Positions 34,811 through 46,974 of a DNA stretch of 64,000 nt are shown here, piece after piece. Below the pieces are notes generated by a model. It was not told the origin of the DNA, searched no databases, and was given only the letters and a program-made list of their open reading frames with translations. The stretch comes from Craspedostauros australis (taxonomy: Eukaryota; Bacillariophyta; Bacillariophyceae; Mastogloiales; Achnanthaceae), in assembly GCA_026770025.1 (NCBI GenBank), contig JAMXDE010000044.1, positions 434,001-498,000 of the forward strand. Reading direction: 5' to 3'. The position numbers were made by a program, and so were the translations under genes. Every line of letters begins with the position of its first letter. Within the stretch, counting starts at the first letter, position 1.

Positions 34811-35753
34811 TAGAGTGAGTTGAGATGGGATGGGCTTGTATTGATGCTGTGCTTGTATTGGTGCCGGTGCCTGTGCTCGCGTTGGCAGTGACGCGGTTCC
34901 TTGAAGTTACAACGATGGCGAGTGCTTCTGGCTGTTGTCCGTTGTGTGTTGTCAGTTTGAGGATGATGGATGATGATGGATGATGATGCATAGGTTGATG
35001 GGGGAAGTTCACGATGATGATGGCTGTGCTTGTGTGGATGTGACGGCGTTGTTGGAAGTTGTCATGATTGTGCTTTGTTTCAGCTCTGTTCTCTGTTGTT
35101 GTGGTTCCACTCAACGGTTGTTTGTGCTGTTGTGTTGGGCATTTTTCTTGAATTTGAAAAATAACGGTTCCTCCGAGAATGGCAGAAAAGCTACATGGGA
35201 ACCTAGAGAGAGAGAGCCTTCCCCCACAACGTCCGCGATCCTGTTGTCAAGGTCGCCGCTTGCATTGCTTCAGATGACAAGACTTTGAAAGTGTCGAAGA
35301 GTGCGCTAGTTTGTGCGTGTCATCTTACAATTGGAAGCGGCACCGAGGAAACTACGCGCGCAATGGAGATGATCTTCCAGATTCATGATGGTGTGTGGGT
35401 GCAATAGAATGTCTCCCATCTCTCCTGCGCCACTGAATCTTCTCTCTGCATGCTCGTTCGAAAGCAAAATGGAGCATGGAGCACTCATGGGCACTTGTGT
35501 GTTACGTATTTGGATGGTGATTATTTGCATTTTTATTGTTTGGTTTGGTTCTTGTGTGGTGGCTGTTGCCAGTGATTGCTATATTTGATGCTCCTGCAAT
35601 TATTGGGGTACGCTCGGCCGCTCTTGCTCCTTCTGGTGTCATTGTCGTATATTGATTGCATCCTCTGTCTGCTGATTAGGTGTTTGCGTTGGAGTGGATG
35701 GACGAATGAAGGAAGGAGCGAACGAACGAATCCATGTGAGGACGCGGACGACT
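34811..35753. other. Intergenic, no gene seen
   Basis: About 940 bases with atgatgg-type simple sequence near 34960-34990. Short frames only. Confidence 0.55.
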
Positions 35754-36866
35754 CTACTTCTTTTCTGGAGAAGAGGCCATGGTCATCGGGGTGCCGGCCT
35801 GGTACTCCAATCGCTCCAGCAGCTGGAATCTGGTGTCCTCCATCTCGTCGATTCTGTTCTCCAGATCCAACTCGGTGAGGAATTGACCTTGCTTATCCAT
35901 GAAGTGCTTCAGCCCCATGATGGAGAGGAGGGTGCAGATGACGGTCGCCTGCCCCAGCACACGCGTGTGCAGGATCTTCATCTGCGTGCTGAGGTGCTCC
36001 TTGCCGGAGCGGCCGTAGAAGACGTAGGTGACGGCGGGGACGCCAATTCCGAGCAGGACCTTGAATGGGTTGGCCTGGACGTAGTTGGCGCCCTGGTGGT
36101 ACCAGTGCATCTCCGGGACGATGCGGACGCCGGACTCGACGATGGCATGGCGGTAGAGATCGCGGAGCCGTGTGCGCTCTTCGTCGTTGTTCTGGAATTT
36201 CTGGCGACGGGCCTCGCGGTCGGCCCATGCGACGGATTGCAGGGTGTGCTCAGTCTCGTCTGCGAGCTGTTTCATGCGGTGCTCCAGCTTCTTCTCGCCG
36301 GTGAGTCCGAAGACGAAGAGGGCTGGCATGATGGTCATGGCAGTGCGTGATTGCCAGTTTGTGACCTGTCGGTGCATCAATGGTTGTATATCAGTACATG
36401 TTGGCGTGTATGTTAGCATGTATGTTATGTTCATCAGATATTGTGATGGGATAAAGTGAGAAACAAAGGACGGAAATGTGAGATCGAGGTCGACCTAAGC
36501 GGCCAGTCCACCTTTTCCATTGCATCGCATCAAGGCATCGCAAGAGAGCATGACCACCATCACGAGTCCTCCTCCTATCTTGTAGAATACTCTCTGGCTC
36601 GTATCAGTCTCGACTCGACTCGACTTGACGTAACCCTGATGAAATGTGCATGGTAGCAGTGTATTCTGTTACATAATATCATAGTTGTTCATGACAGAGA
36701 CGGGGCTCCACCATCGTACTCGTACCTTGCGGAATCCTGGTCGCTGCATTGCAGCATACAGGACGCCAAGACTTGGAATGAGGGTCAAGGTGCCATTGAT
36801 GAGGCCTTCGTTCATGGCGTCGGCGGTGACCTCCTCGGACTTGTGCTGCGGTGTGAGGGATGCCAT
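35754..36866 (-). CDS. HIG1-domain mitochondrial membrane protein (Rcf1-like), two exons
   Basis: Exons 36866-36726 and 36365-35754 (phase 0, GTACGA donor, CGACAG acceptor) give 250 residues. Four hydrophobic segments are visible: near residues 23-40, 56-70, and a pair in the C-terminal half. That pair matches the HIG1_N pattern: NPFKVLLGIGVPAVTYVFY, then HLSTQM and HTRVLGQATVICTLL. The H-x-R-x3-Q core (HTRVLGQ) is present. In yeast and animals HIG1 proteins (Rcf1, HIGD) act in cytochrome oxidase and supercomplex assembly in the inner mitochondrial membrane. The first half is not part of that domain and looks lineage-specific. It lies on the same strand as SDHA, with one gene between. Confidence 0.65.
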
Positions 36867-37174
36867 CTTGCTTGGTCGCTTTCAATTCAAGTAATACTTC
36901 TGGTATGGTGTGGTATGATATCGTATAGTAAGTGATACGATGTGTTGTGATGTTTGCAATGTGGGATGGATGCAATGTGTGGCGATGCAGGGCAGCGTAT
37001 TTCAAATGGGTTGAGCGTGTTGCGAGGTGTTGAGGATGTGATGTTGTCGTTGCAATTTATGACAAATTACAATGGCGACAGAGACAACAGTGGAAGAAGT
37101 GGAAGTGGAAATGGTGAGCAGTGAAGGCAGTGCGAAGTCGTTTGTGAGTTGCTCGGGTCTCCTGAAGGAATCGA

Positions 37175-37603
37175 TCAGTGACGCCGTTCGCTTTCATCGT
37201 TTGGAGCATCCCTGCATGGACAGGGACAGGCACGCGTTGGTGCGAATTGTGATCTCGGATGCACGTCCCATACACCACAGCGGCCGCAATCGTGCACCGT
37301 GGGTCGCAGCTTGATGACGGTGTTCGGATCGCCAGCACTCCTTCTCATACCTTCGGTACAGAGTCGTGATGATGCACTGTGATGGTGTGTTCGGATTCGT
37401 TCGTCCCGGAGAAAGGCCAATGTTGATCCTCTCTTCATGCAGTTGCGTTGTTCCTGCGGATTCCAAGCAACCACATTGGCGACGATGACGACGATGGCGA
37501 TGGTGGTGTTGGAAGTGGTGGCGGGAGTTGCCGCAGATCTTGATCGAAGCTGTTCGTCGGCGCGGTCAAACTCTCCCCCCAACGCGAACCCGGTGAAGGC
37601 CAT
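37175..37603 (-). CDS. Candidate small membrane protein, unrecognised
   Basis: A 142-residue frame from an ATG in good context (ggaATGg). It has one hydrophobic segment (TTIAIVVIVANVVAW, about residues 35-49) and a Cys/Arg/His-rich C-terminal half (CGRCGVWD, CPCPC). No family is recognised. An overlapping frame downstream is also open, so this could be part of a spliced gene or chance. Confidence 0.28.
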   Translation of the reverse strand: MAFTGFALGGEFDRADEQLRSRSAATPATTSNTTIAIVVIVANVVAWNPQEQRNCMKRGSTLAFLRDERIRTHHHSASSRLCTEGMRRSAGDPNTVIKLRPTVHDCGRCGVWDVHPRSQFAPTRACPCPCRDAPNDESERRH

Positions 37604-37989
37604 TCCAGGACAAACACGACCGTGCGCTTCGACTCAACCGATCATAAAGTGAAGCTATGACAGATCGTGACTGAAAAAAGTAAACAGGATTCATTGTGTG
37701 TCGTGTGTGGTCAAACGTGGATGAAATGAGGATTCTCTGGCCGCAGCAATCACCTGCATGTCACTCGGAGTCGCACCAGCCAATGAAAGACTTGTTTATG
37801 TTTATTCATGTTCCAATGATGATGATGTGTTGTTCGTGAGACTTCGAATGTATATCTTATTCATGGACAAGTATCTTGCAATGATGACAAACGTGTGTGA
37901 GACATGAGGACGACGTGTGACGGCATCAGGTGGATTGATACCGACACCAAAATCGTCCACATTCGTTCACGAAACATGAGTACACGATT

Positions 37990-38030
37990 CAACGCAACGC
38001 AACACAACGCAACGCAACACAACGCACTTC
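37990..38030. repeat. Short tandem repeat of aacgc/aacac words
   Basis: A 15-base pattern (aacgcaacgcaacac) repeats a little over two times. Confidence 0.8.
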
Positions 38031-38488
38031 AGCACCGCAACAACCAACACAAAATGAAGACAACAGAGGAAAGAGCGGAAAGAGCGGAAAGACAGGAAGG
38101 GAGAAAGGAACAACACCCACCAACCAGTGGATCTGATGGCATCAGCTGCATGTACCAACTCCATGTACGAGCAGTGGAAGAGATAGATAGAGAGATAGAC
38201 AGAGACAGAGACAGCAAAGAGAGAGAGAGACCAGCAGAGCCCAAGTCCTCATCTTTGCATCGGTACAATCCGAGCAGTCCTTCCCCAAGAGTGGGCAATC
38301 GTACGGGTATTCTGAAATATCTCTGTAGAAGGTGTTACTATACACTTACTAATACACTCCAATCAGCTCTCGATGGATGAGCACACCGAGCCAATCAACC
38401 ATCCAACCATCCAACCATCCAATAAACCCATCAATTGTAGAGTAGCGTGTTGCAGAATACCAGATAGAACATCAGAGCATTCATCACA

Positions 38489-41400
38489 ATGATGCAATCA
38501 ACGAGTGCCCCAACGTCGCCGACTTCGGCATCGCCATCATCCCCCACAGCAGCAGCAACAGCAGCAACAGCAGCAACAACAGCAACAACAACACCGTCGT
38601 TCCTCCAAAGATGGACGCAGGAAGCCAGCAACGTATTGTCGGACATGTACGGGAACCTTGTGCTGGGAGATGATGTGGGTGGCGATTCGCAACGGCTTGT
38701 GGTGGTGCTGCAACCGCGTCCAATGAAGAATGCGGCGGGCCTCAGATCCTCATCTTCCTCCCTGCGTCGGTTCCGACCATCTGCCTTTCCGAATCCGCTG
38801 CATCCGCAGAACAACGGAACCAACAATAACAGCAGCAATGGTCAGACGAACGGTCTCAAATCGGCACCAACTTCCAAGCACCTCTCGCCTCATCAGCAGC
38901 AGCAACAGTTGGCGCTCATGATGATGATGATGCATTCCTCCAACCTGCTGCACCTGGAGGAGACCATGGGAATGTCGCTGGTTGAGATCAATGGAAAGTC
39001 CTACGTGCATTCGGTCGTCCCGGGCGGTCAGGCTCATCAGGCTGGAGTGCAGGTTCAGGATTGCATACAGTACGCTGCGGCGGTGGAGCCCTCGTCGGCC
39101 ACGCACAATGGCCATGGCGGCAATGGATTCGGTTCCGAAGGTCCGCCAGTGCTCACAGAGTCCATGACGCAGCACATACATCAGCAGGCCATTGAAGAAG
39201 AGAAGAGAGGCACCAGAATACCTCACGACCAGCTCGTTCGTTTGATTCAGGGCAACTTGTACGAAGCCACGCAATTCACTTCGCAGCAGGCATCGCAGGG
39301 GCAATCTGCGCCACCGAATACCAACAGCATCCCGCTCACTATCGATGTCGTGGGAAGGAGGGGGGCCTCGCAGGGCCGCGCCGGCTCTCACAAGCCGAGT
39401 TCGGCTGCGACAGGTGCCTTGCCGTCGCCCAATCCGATGGTCTTCGTCTTGCTGCGCACGCGCCAGAGAACGTGGGGCGAGACATTGTCAGCGGCATCCT
39501 CGCCAAAACCTTTCTCTGCCACTGGCCAAAGCAACAACGACTCCAGATCTCAAACACTCGCACACCAGCAATCACAGCAGAAACCATCGCCGATTGGAAC
39601 GTCTTTATCGCAAGCATCCTTCGGGGCCACGCTATCTCCTCTGCATTGGAGGATGGATGATGAATGCGATTTCGCCACCACCTTGATCCGCAGCCTCATT
39701 CCCAACAATAACGATTCCAAAGATCACCTGCAAAATTGGAGCAATACCAATGCCGGCACGGCTAATCATGGCGCGTTGGGCAATGGAGCTTCCTCCAACG
39801 CACCCTCCGATCTGGCAACCATCCGCATGCACATCAGCCAAGCCGTTGGTATCGCCGTCGTTCACGCATCCAAGTTTGGCGTCGGACTTTCGGTGCACGG
39901 AGGTAGTGGAGTCGTCCTGGCGAGGTTGTCAGATGGAACTTGGAGCGCACCATCAGCGATCGGAGTTTGGGGTCTCGGCATCGGCGTATCCGTGGGTCTC
40001 GAAATGGCGCAGTACTTGTTGGTACTACCAACGCAGGAATCGTTGTCCCATTTCATCCATGGCGGTAGCTTCGCCATCGGCGGTACCGTGGGTGCGTCAC
40101 TTGGCGGCCACGGCAAGGAATCCTATGGCGCCGCATCGCTCAGCGGTGCAGGCGCACCGGCGTTGTGCGGAACCTACGATATGACGGCACCCTCGACGGT
40201 GCCCACGCCGACGTCTGCAATCCTATCCCCGGCTTCGGTCGGGGGCACGGTCACGGGCAACCACGCTGGCAACGCCAGCAGCGCGGGTCCCTACAAGAGC
40301 TCCAACAGCCTCAGCAAGTTCGGGGGCGGCACGAAAGCTAGCGGAGGTGCGGCAGGCGGAGGTACCGTTCTGTCGGGAAGCTCGGCGTACAACCCAACCG
40401 CGGAAGATGAATACTATCATGATCCAGATGGTATGATTGGCAGCGATTCAGGCAATGAGACGAATGTGGATCCGAATCATTCCGCGGACCTGGAGCTCAA
40501 CGATATTGGCATTGGACCCAACCTCTGCAATTCTGCCGGAGCTGCCGCTGCTGCAGAGTCGCGACCAGGAGCCTCATCGAGCGTCGCGGGCATTTGCCCC
40601 CTCCTGGCCTACACCACACAGTCGCAGGGATTCTTCGTCGGTGCCAGCCTGGAAGGTTCCCGCATCGTGTGCAGGACGGACATGAACCAACGCGCCTACA
40701 AGTTTGCAACTTTGGGACAGTCGGTCACGGCTCATGACATCCTCACGGGCAAGGTCGCCACGCCTTCCGAAGCAGAACCTTTGTACGCTGCGTTGCATGC
40801 GCTGGAATTGGCGCACGAAGTCTCCACCATGAAACCGCCACCTGCAATGCTGCTGCGGAATGTCAGCAAAGACTGGACGGCCAACGCAGTAACCATCTGC
40901 GGCACCAAAACAGACGTTGCGCCTGCGCCTGCTACTGACACACCCACAGCAACCACGGCAACAGCATCAGTAGCAACAGCAACAATGGCATCGAAGAAGG
41001 CGAATGATTCACCAACTGGTACGTCGGCATCCGCACCTGCAGCCGTTGGCACATTCTGGGAGACGCTCACGGACGAAGAGATCAAGCAATGCACCAGCTT
41101 TGAACGGCAGGCGAAGAAATTTCTGTACGGTGGCGTATCTGTCCAGCGCATCATCCTACCATCGACGCCAACCACATCGTTCACTGGACCAGCTGCGACG
41201 ACGGTTCGCAGAGAACGCCGAACGCTCTGGTTGATGTTGCCGGAGGTAGGATCGCTGCGACTTGGCTTTGTCTCGAAGGCATCCGACGATACGCTCGTAG
41301 CAGCGGCCGCCGCCGCCGAACTCATTGACACCAAGAAATCGACATCGTCCGTATCATCAGCTGTCAATTCCTTCCTCAAGAATCCATTGAGTCGATGGCA

Positions 41401-43856
41401 GCAGTACCAGCTCGATCAGGATGCTGCCACAGTGGATGATGAAGTCACTTTGGATTCAGCGCTGTTGGAGAAGGTGAGTGGAAATGGATTGCTGACTGGC
41501 GGGTTGCTTGTACGAAGCATTCCAGCTATGCCTGTGCAACACGTGCGTGCGCGCTCTCGCGTTGATGCACATGAACCTACCGGTACTTTTGCATGCGAAT
41601 CTCTGCGAAACGAAATGCCATTGCTAACATTGCTCGCAACACCCACAATACTACACCATTCACAATACATGTGATGATTTCTGCGACGAACATGACGGAA
41701 CGCCAATCATGTTGATGCACCGAAATACTCATAATGGCTCACGGTTGGGGGTCTATGTTACCCTACTCTGTGCGACGCTGCCATGTTAATGCAAACAGAG
41801 CGATCCAACATTCGTGGGACAAGTCCGGACCGGCAACGTTGAGCTTTCGAAGAATCGTTCGGTGGCCTTGACCGACATCACGCTCCTCACGCAATTCCCA
41901 TCCAGAGCGCAAAACCTCCCGCCTGGCATCGCCAAGGAGATTAAGGCTTGGGATGAGTCCAAGCGCATGGTCGTGGTGCAAGACTGCATGGGCACGACGT
42001 TGCTCTTTCTGGCCAATTCCACCCGTGAGGCCGACCTCGTGGTGTGCGGCATGAGGTTGTTGTTGGAACGCGAAACTGCACGAATTGGAGTAAGGGGCGG
42101 CAAGTCCCTCGGCAGGATCAAGGGCAGCGCAGGAATTTCGCACGCAATGTCGCCCTCGGCGGCGCGTGGAGGATCGAGAAGATCAGGTGATAAGCGCGCG
42201 ACGTCCTCCGGCAACGCCGTGGGTTTGCCGAGACCGGGCACGGGTCGGCGGAACAGTGGGACAAGCAGCCGCTCATCCTCTTCGTCTGTGGAAGACGAAG
42301 ACCAGGAGGAGATTTTGATCGGCGAGGTGACCATTCCATCCAATTCCTCTGTGCCCGAAGGCTGGGGGAGCTGGGGACGCGTTCCTGGCAGGAAGTACAT
42401 GAGAGGCCAGGCGGCATCCACCGAGATCGTCCTGGGCGGTGCGTCGTCATCACGCGCCGCATTGGAGAAGGGCGTGCCTCGGTATATCCACGGCCAGCTG
42501 CTCGTTCGCGACGTGGTGAAGAACATCCACTTGCCGCTGCCACTGCCACTCTGCCGAGTGCTGTTGCTGGACTCTACCTCACCTGTCATTTCCACGTGGG
42601 AGGAGGAGCGCGGGGATGTCAATTTCGAAACAACGCCATGGACATTCCCACCGGCCACACCACGCGAGATGGAGCATCATCCGTCCGAACACCAGCTGAT
42701 CGCATCGGGGAGCATGTGCGGGGCGCACCGCACCGTGTCGTTCGAGCGATTGCGCAATGGGAACTTGATCCGGTTGGCAGAGATGTGGAAGATCGATTCC
42801 GATGACTCCCAGAAGATGGCCTTCACCGTGACGGAGCGGTTGCCAAGGCGCGGATTCTCCATCAAGGTGAAGGTCGTGATCCGTTCCTTCACGTCCCATT
42901 CGTGCGAGGCGACGGTGCTCGGCGAGCTGCGACCTGTTGGCAAGAACATGGCCAACCAAGCCGCGGTGCACAAGGCATTCCTCATGGTCCTGGACGAATT
43001 GAAGGTGCGGTACGGCCTCGAGGGACCAGGGCTGCTGGGCGGGTTCTTGAAGGTTGTCAACAGCATGCCGGATGACAGCAAACACCTGACAAAGACAGCC
43101 GCGTCGCCGAATGGTAGATCCATTCCGAAGCTGTTCCAACGCACGGCTCCGCCTTTGCACGAGGAGAAGAAGGATGGCGATGGCGATGGGAGGATGTCAT
43201 CGAGATCGGGCAACGCGTCGGACGCAGCAGCTGCAGCATCGACATCGGCGGCGGCATCAGCAGCAGCCGCAGGCGAGGTCGATGCTGGCGTTGACAGTGA
43301 CGAGAACGACAAGGGAGTGGTCTCATTTGAAGAGATGCTAAAGACCAACAAGATACCAGATGCGGCTCCCGACAAGGTGAAGGGACCGATCGACCGGCCT
43401 CGTCCGTCTGGCCAAAAAGGGAGCAGATTGAAGCACCCGGAACCCAACCCGGCCAAAAGAATCCAGGCCAAGCGCCAACACATCAAGTCGGATACGTTCG
43501 AGGTGCCACAAGACGGTAGCAAAGACGGAGGCGGGAGAGGTTCCGGGAAGGGCAACGGAAAGGACGAGGCGAACTCTGGTTCGGCTGAGCCCGTCATGAT
43601 CGAAGTGAAACCGCTGCCGAAGATCCGGCTCAGCTTGATGCCGGCCCCGAGAGAAGAGGACGAGGACATGGTGGAGGAGGGTAGTGGCGAAGCTGCCACC
43701 TCGCCGAAGAAGTCGAAACGCAAGGCGAAAACGAAAAAGAAGAGCAAGAAGGGAAGCTCCTCAACGTCTTCGTCCAAGAAAGGATCTTCTTCAACATCCT
43801 CATCGAAGAAAACGGGAAGCGGATGGAAGAAAGGTTCGAAGCTGCGGAGCATCTAG
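38489..43856 (+). CDS. PDZ-SYLF-(PH/GRAM-like)-VASt multidomain protein
   Basis: Two exons, 38489-41473 and 41799-43856 (phase 0, GTGAGT donor, AAACAG acceptor), give 1680 residues. After a Thr/Ala-rich head there is a PDZ-like core at about 157-200 (LVEINGKSYVHSVVPGGQA). A SYLF (Ysc84/DUF500) domain follows at about 445-775: FGVGLSVHGGSGVV, VGLEMAQYLLVL, and after a Gly/Ala-rich insert QSQGFFVGASLEGS. Exon 2 starts with a PH- or GRAM-like segment (about 1005-1095). A VASt domain lies at about 1260-1405 (FERLRNGNLIRLAEMWKI, FSIKVKVVIRS). The C-terminus is Lys/Ser-rich with two KKGSSSTSSS repeats. SYLF domains bind phosphoinositides and actin; VASt domains of GRAMD1/Lam proteins move sterols at membrane contacts. 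A lipid-signalling or lipid-transfer scaffold is inferred. No membrane anchor was found. Confidence 0.82.
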
Positions 43857-44033
43857 TCAACGAGCTTGCTGAATGGACAGAGAGAGAGAGAGAGAAGGAC
43901 ACGATGTAATGCATGAAAGTATGATCTGATAGAACAAAGTACAATGCCTCCATAGCTTGTGTCGGTGTGTAGGCACGTTTTGGGATGAATATCCTCACGT
44001 GGCACGGGTACGTGTAGAAGTTGGGTCTATGGT

Positions 44034-44058
44034 AGAGAGAGAGAGAGAGAGAGAGAGA
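44034..44058. repeat. (AG)n microsatellite
   Basis: About 25 bases of pure AG dinucleotides, followed closely by a CT-rich stretch that could pair with it. Confidence 0.95.
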
Positions 44059-45684
44059 AGCCTCTCTCTCACTCTCCCCCTATACAACTACTCCAGAGCG
44101 CACGAGCTAAGAAGAGATTGACGTGGATGCGAGTGCATACGAGCTAGACCTTGGGAACAGGGCTCACCCACGAACTGAGCCGTTGCACTGGAGCAACTCC
44201 GCTGTGCTGGCGGACGCCACCTTCTTGTCATCCATCTATCTCTCACCCCAGCGCTCTGTGGAGGTGTGGTACGCGTACGACTACGACTACATCCTTCATC
44301 GTGTCTTTTCTGTTGCTCCTCTCAATGTACGTCTACACATGTGTGTTCATGGCCACAAATATGTACCATACACGTACGTGCAGGTCGTAGAGATCTCTAC
44401 TGTCCCGAGCCAGTCAGGTTCATACCGATCCGCGCTGTGTCCACATCCATGGTCCTCTTTCATTTGCTCTTCCTCCGCAATTGCATGTCCATGTCCTTGT
44501 CCACGTGGCGTCGACTATTGCGCGATGCCGTAGGTCCTGCCCAATGCTAGTTTGTTGGTTGGTCGTGGGATCGCTCCTCCTCACCAAAGCGGCACTATTT
44601 GTCCAAATCAAACAGAGATACGATAGACATCAATGGGAGAGCAACCCAGGACCACTCCATACATACATTCGCCATCACGAGAGAAGCATGAAAGCAAGGA
44701 CGCACAAGAAGCGATGGAAGTCATCATGGAACATGTGAGACAGACACCAAGAACGAAATCAGCAACAACAACAACAACAACTTCGAAGAAATCGCCGTAT
44801 TGGTACAACCAACTCTATGCCAAGAGCGCACTTCCGACATGTGCGGACCCGCGACACGTTGAGCAGAGAGATCATATGCCTGTTGTTGGGTTGCAAGTCC
44901 ATGCTGACTCCCGAACAGACATATGTCTGCCACAAAGGTACCGGAGTGGAGCAAAAGAAACGACGATCACCAAGGGGGCTCCACGACCGCTTTTGCAAGG
45001 GATGATTAGATCACGATCAATGCGGTGGCAACGATCACGATCATGCGTCTTTGTGGGAGGTACTGTTTGTGGCGGTTGAGTCAGGTTGCTTTCTGATCTG
45101 TGAACGTGCGAATTCTTCGGCGAAGTCCTCACGACCACAGTGATGCCATAAACATGCCTGAACACTTTGGTCGGCTTTTGTGGGATTCGCCCTTTCCACA
45201 CACCATCAATCTGTTTTCCCACGGCCACACACGTAATCGTAGCTCGTTCATTCGGATCCTCCACTCAGGCTTCGGCAAGAGCAGCCACTCATGTTTAACC
45301 ATGGTGGTGATTGGATCGGTCGGTACCAATGGCTTTTGCGCATGATAGAGGGACGCGACACACTGGGACAAACACAATCTCGTTTTGGCGCGTCAGAGCT
45401 ATCTGACCAATGACCATGTTCCAAACACAGCGCGACAAGGTGACATGCAGAATGAATCATCCACACTGACTGCGAACATTGCACGAGTATAGAGTAGAAC
45501 ATAGTGTCGTAGAGTAGAGTAGTATACGATCAGCGCTCTAGCACGAATATGTCTGACTTTTGGGCGACTGAGCACTCGTATAATAGGTCGTATCGCATCT
45601 GTCAGATTCATGACAAGGATGACCACTTGTTGACTCTCCAGTTGCTCGATTGACTCCATGACATGGACGAGCTGGTGGGGTTAC

Positions 45685-46537
45685 CTGCACATATGATATC
45701 ATACTCGCAGTTCTGCTTGTGGAGTAACAGTGGGTTAGGCCTCGGATTGTGATTGTTTCGTCGATACTCGTATCAACGAGTATGCACGGGTATCCGTTCG
45801 TATCCGTGTGCCTCTGTGGCTCGCATGTCTCCGCAAACACTCCGATGATCCTGACGGGTAGATCAAAGATTGCGAATTTGTGGCCTTGGTTGCCTTCGAT
45901 GTGCAAGGCATCATCTGTGATTATCGAATGGGCCTGCACGTACAGGCGAAATGGTAGCGCGAGGCCCCTGTTCTTTTGGTGATTCAGTGAAGAGGCAAAC
46001 TCATCCACCGGCGGAATGCGACAGAACAGGGAGATTTGTCTCGTCTGTTGTCCCGCCAACAAAGACGGAGGACGATCTGCTCCGCAACATTTCAGAGCGC
46101 CACGCTCCCATCTCGTGGCGGAGCGCGTGCACTTGTGGAAGAAGATGGTCTACTATTCTACCACTACTAGTAGTACGCCCTCAGCTCTCTATTGTTCCCT
46201 ATTGCACCCTGGCTGCCTGGGCGGTTCCTGGTGCCGTCGCTTGCCGTTGGTTGTTGCCACCGAGACCAGTACGACCTACCTATTCCAAACGCACCTGAAA
46301 AGCCCCAGATACAAATCGAGGGATCCATCGCATGTCGACAGTTGATCCTGATGGCACCAAAGGCTGTCCGATTGGCGAACACGGACTCCTTGTGGTGGTG
46401 GCAAGGATGATTCGACACCATCCGATGCTCGCGGCATCAGCGACACTTGCGCCTCTAAAACGTAGAAAACGAAAAAGGAGAACGAGCGACAACAACGCGA
46501 AGGTTGGCAAAAGGAACTGCAAAACCGCCTCTACCAT
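45685..46537 (-). CDS. Tentative spliced gene with N-terminal membrane segment
   Basis: Two candidate exons fit well. 46537-46295 starts with ATG in gcgATGg context and ends in a GTGCGT donor. 46044-45685 starts after acaacag and ends in CAG|GTAACC. Both junctions are phase 0. The first encodes a hydrophobic anchor (AVLQFLLPTFALLSLVLLF) then RWIPRFVSGAFQ. The second encodes a coherent stretch (ALPFRLYVQAHSII, GHKFAIFDLPVRIIGVF, YPCILVDTSID). Further phase-0 exons are possible at about 45467 or 45261, the latter reading ERATITCVAVGKQIDGVWKG. The 3' end was not settled. No family is recognised. Confidence 0.32.
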
Positions 46538-46954
46538 CGCCTCCGCAGTGGACAACACAAACAAGGAACAGAATGGCCAGCAGAGATGGCGGCACGAGGG
46601 TGGCGGGGCAGGTACCGTCCGATCGACGCAAGTGCCTCTAAACGAACGTTGTGATCGTCCCACGGAGAATCCCTCCAATTGTAGGGAGCCTCGTGGAGAG
46701 GCTATCGTGGAGATGCGGCTTCTTCCTCAATCCATCTCATGAACTGATTCCGCTCAAGCGTCTTTTGGAGATGTTCGACTGTCTCGGGGATGCAAATAGC
46801 ACGGGGCGGTTTGGTAGTGGCAGAGTGCGTCCGTTTCATTCTGGAACAAAGTAACGCGGACACCCCAGAATGACAAGAGTAAATTGGATGAACTTCTTCA
46901 ACCTTTGATTCATCCTCCTCGATGATTGTACGGATTCGACCTTCCTCTTGACTC

Positions 46955-46974
46955 CTCTCTCTCTCTCTCTCTCT
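46955..46974. repeat. (CT)n microsatellite
   Basis: Twenty bases of pure CT dinucleotides. Confidence 0.95.

Larger units (their letters stand above)
36867..38488. other. Intergenic; one small candidate gene and a short repeat inside
   Basis: 1.6 kb between the HIG1 protein (minus) and the PDZ/SYLF/VASt gene (plus), so both promoters are here. It contains the 142-codon minus-strand candidate at 37175-37603 and the cgcaa repeat near 37990-38030. Confidence 0.5.

Noticed and set aside
41674-41798. Separate gene start at GTG 41814 for the VASt part
   Set aside because: A GTGAGT donor at 41474 and an acceptor at 41798 join both halves in phase 0; no suitable ATG opens the second part.
46332-46742. 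136-codon plus-strand frame with Lys/Arg run
   Set aside because: It lies opposite the better minus-strand exon candidate, which has splice sites and a membrane segment.
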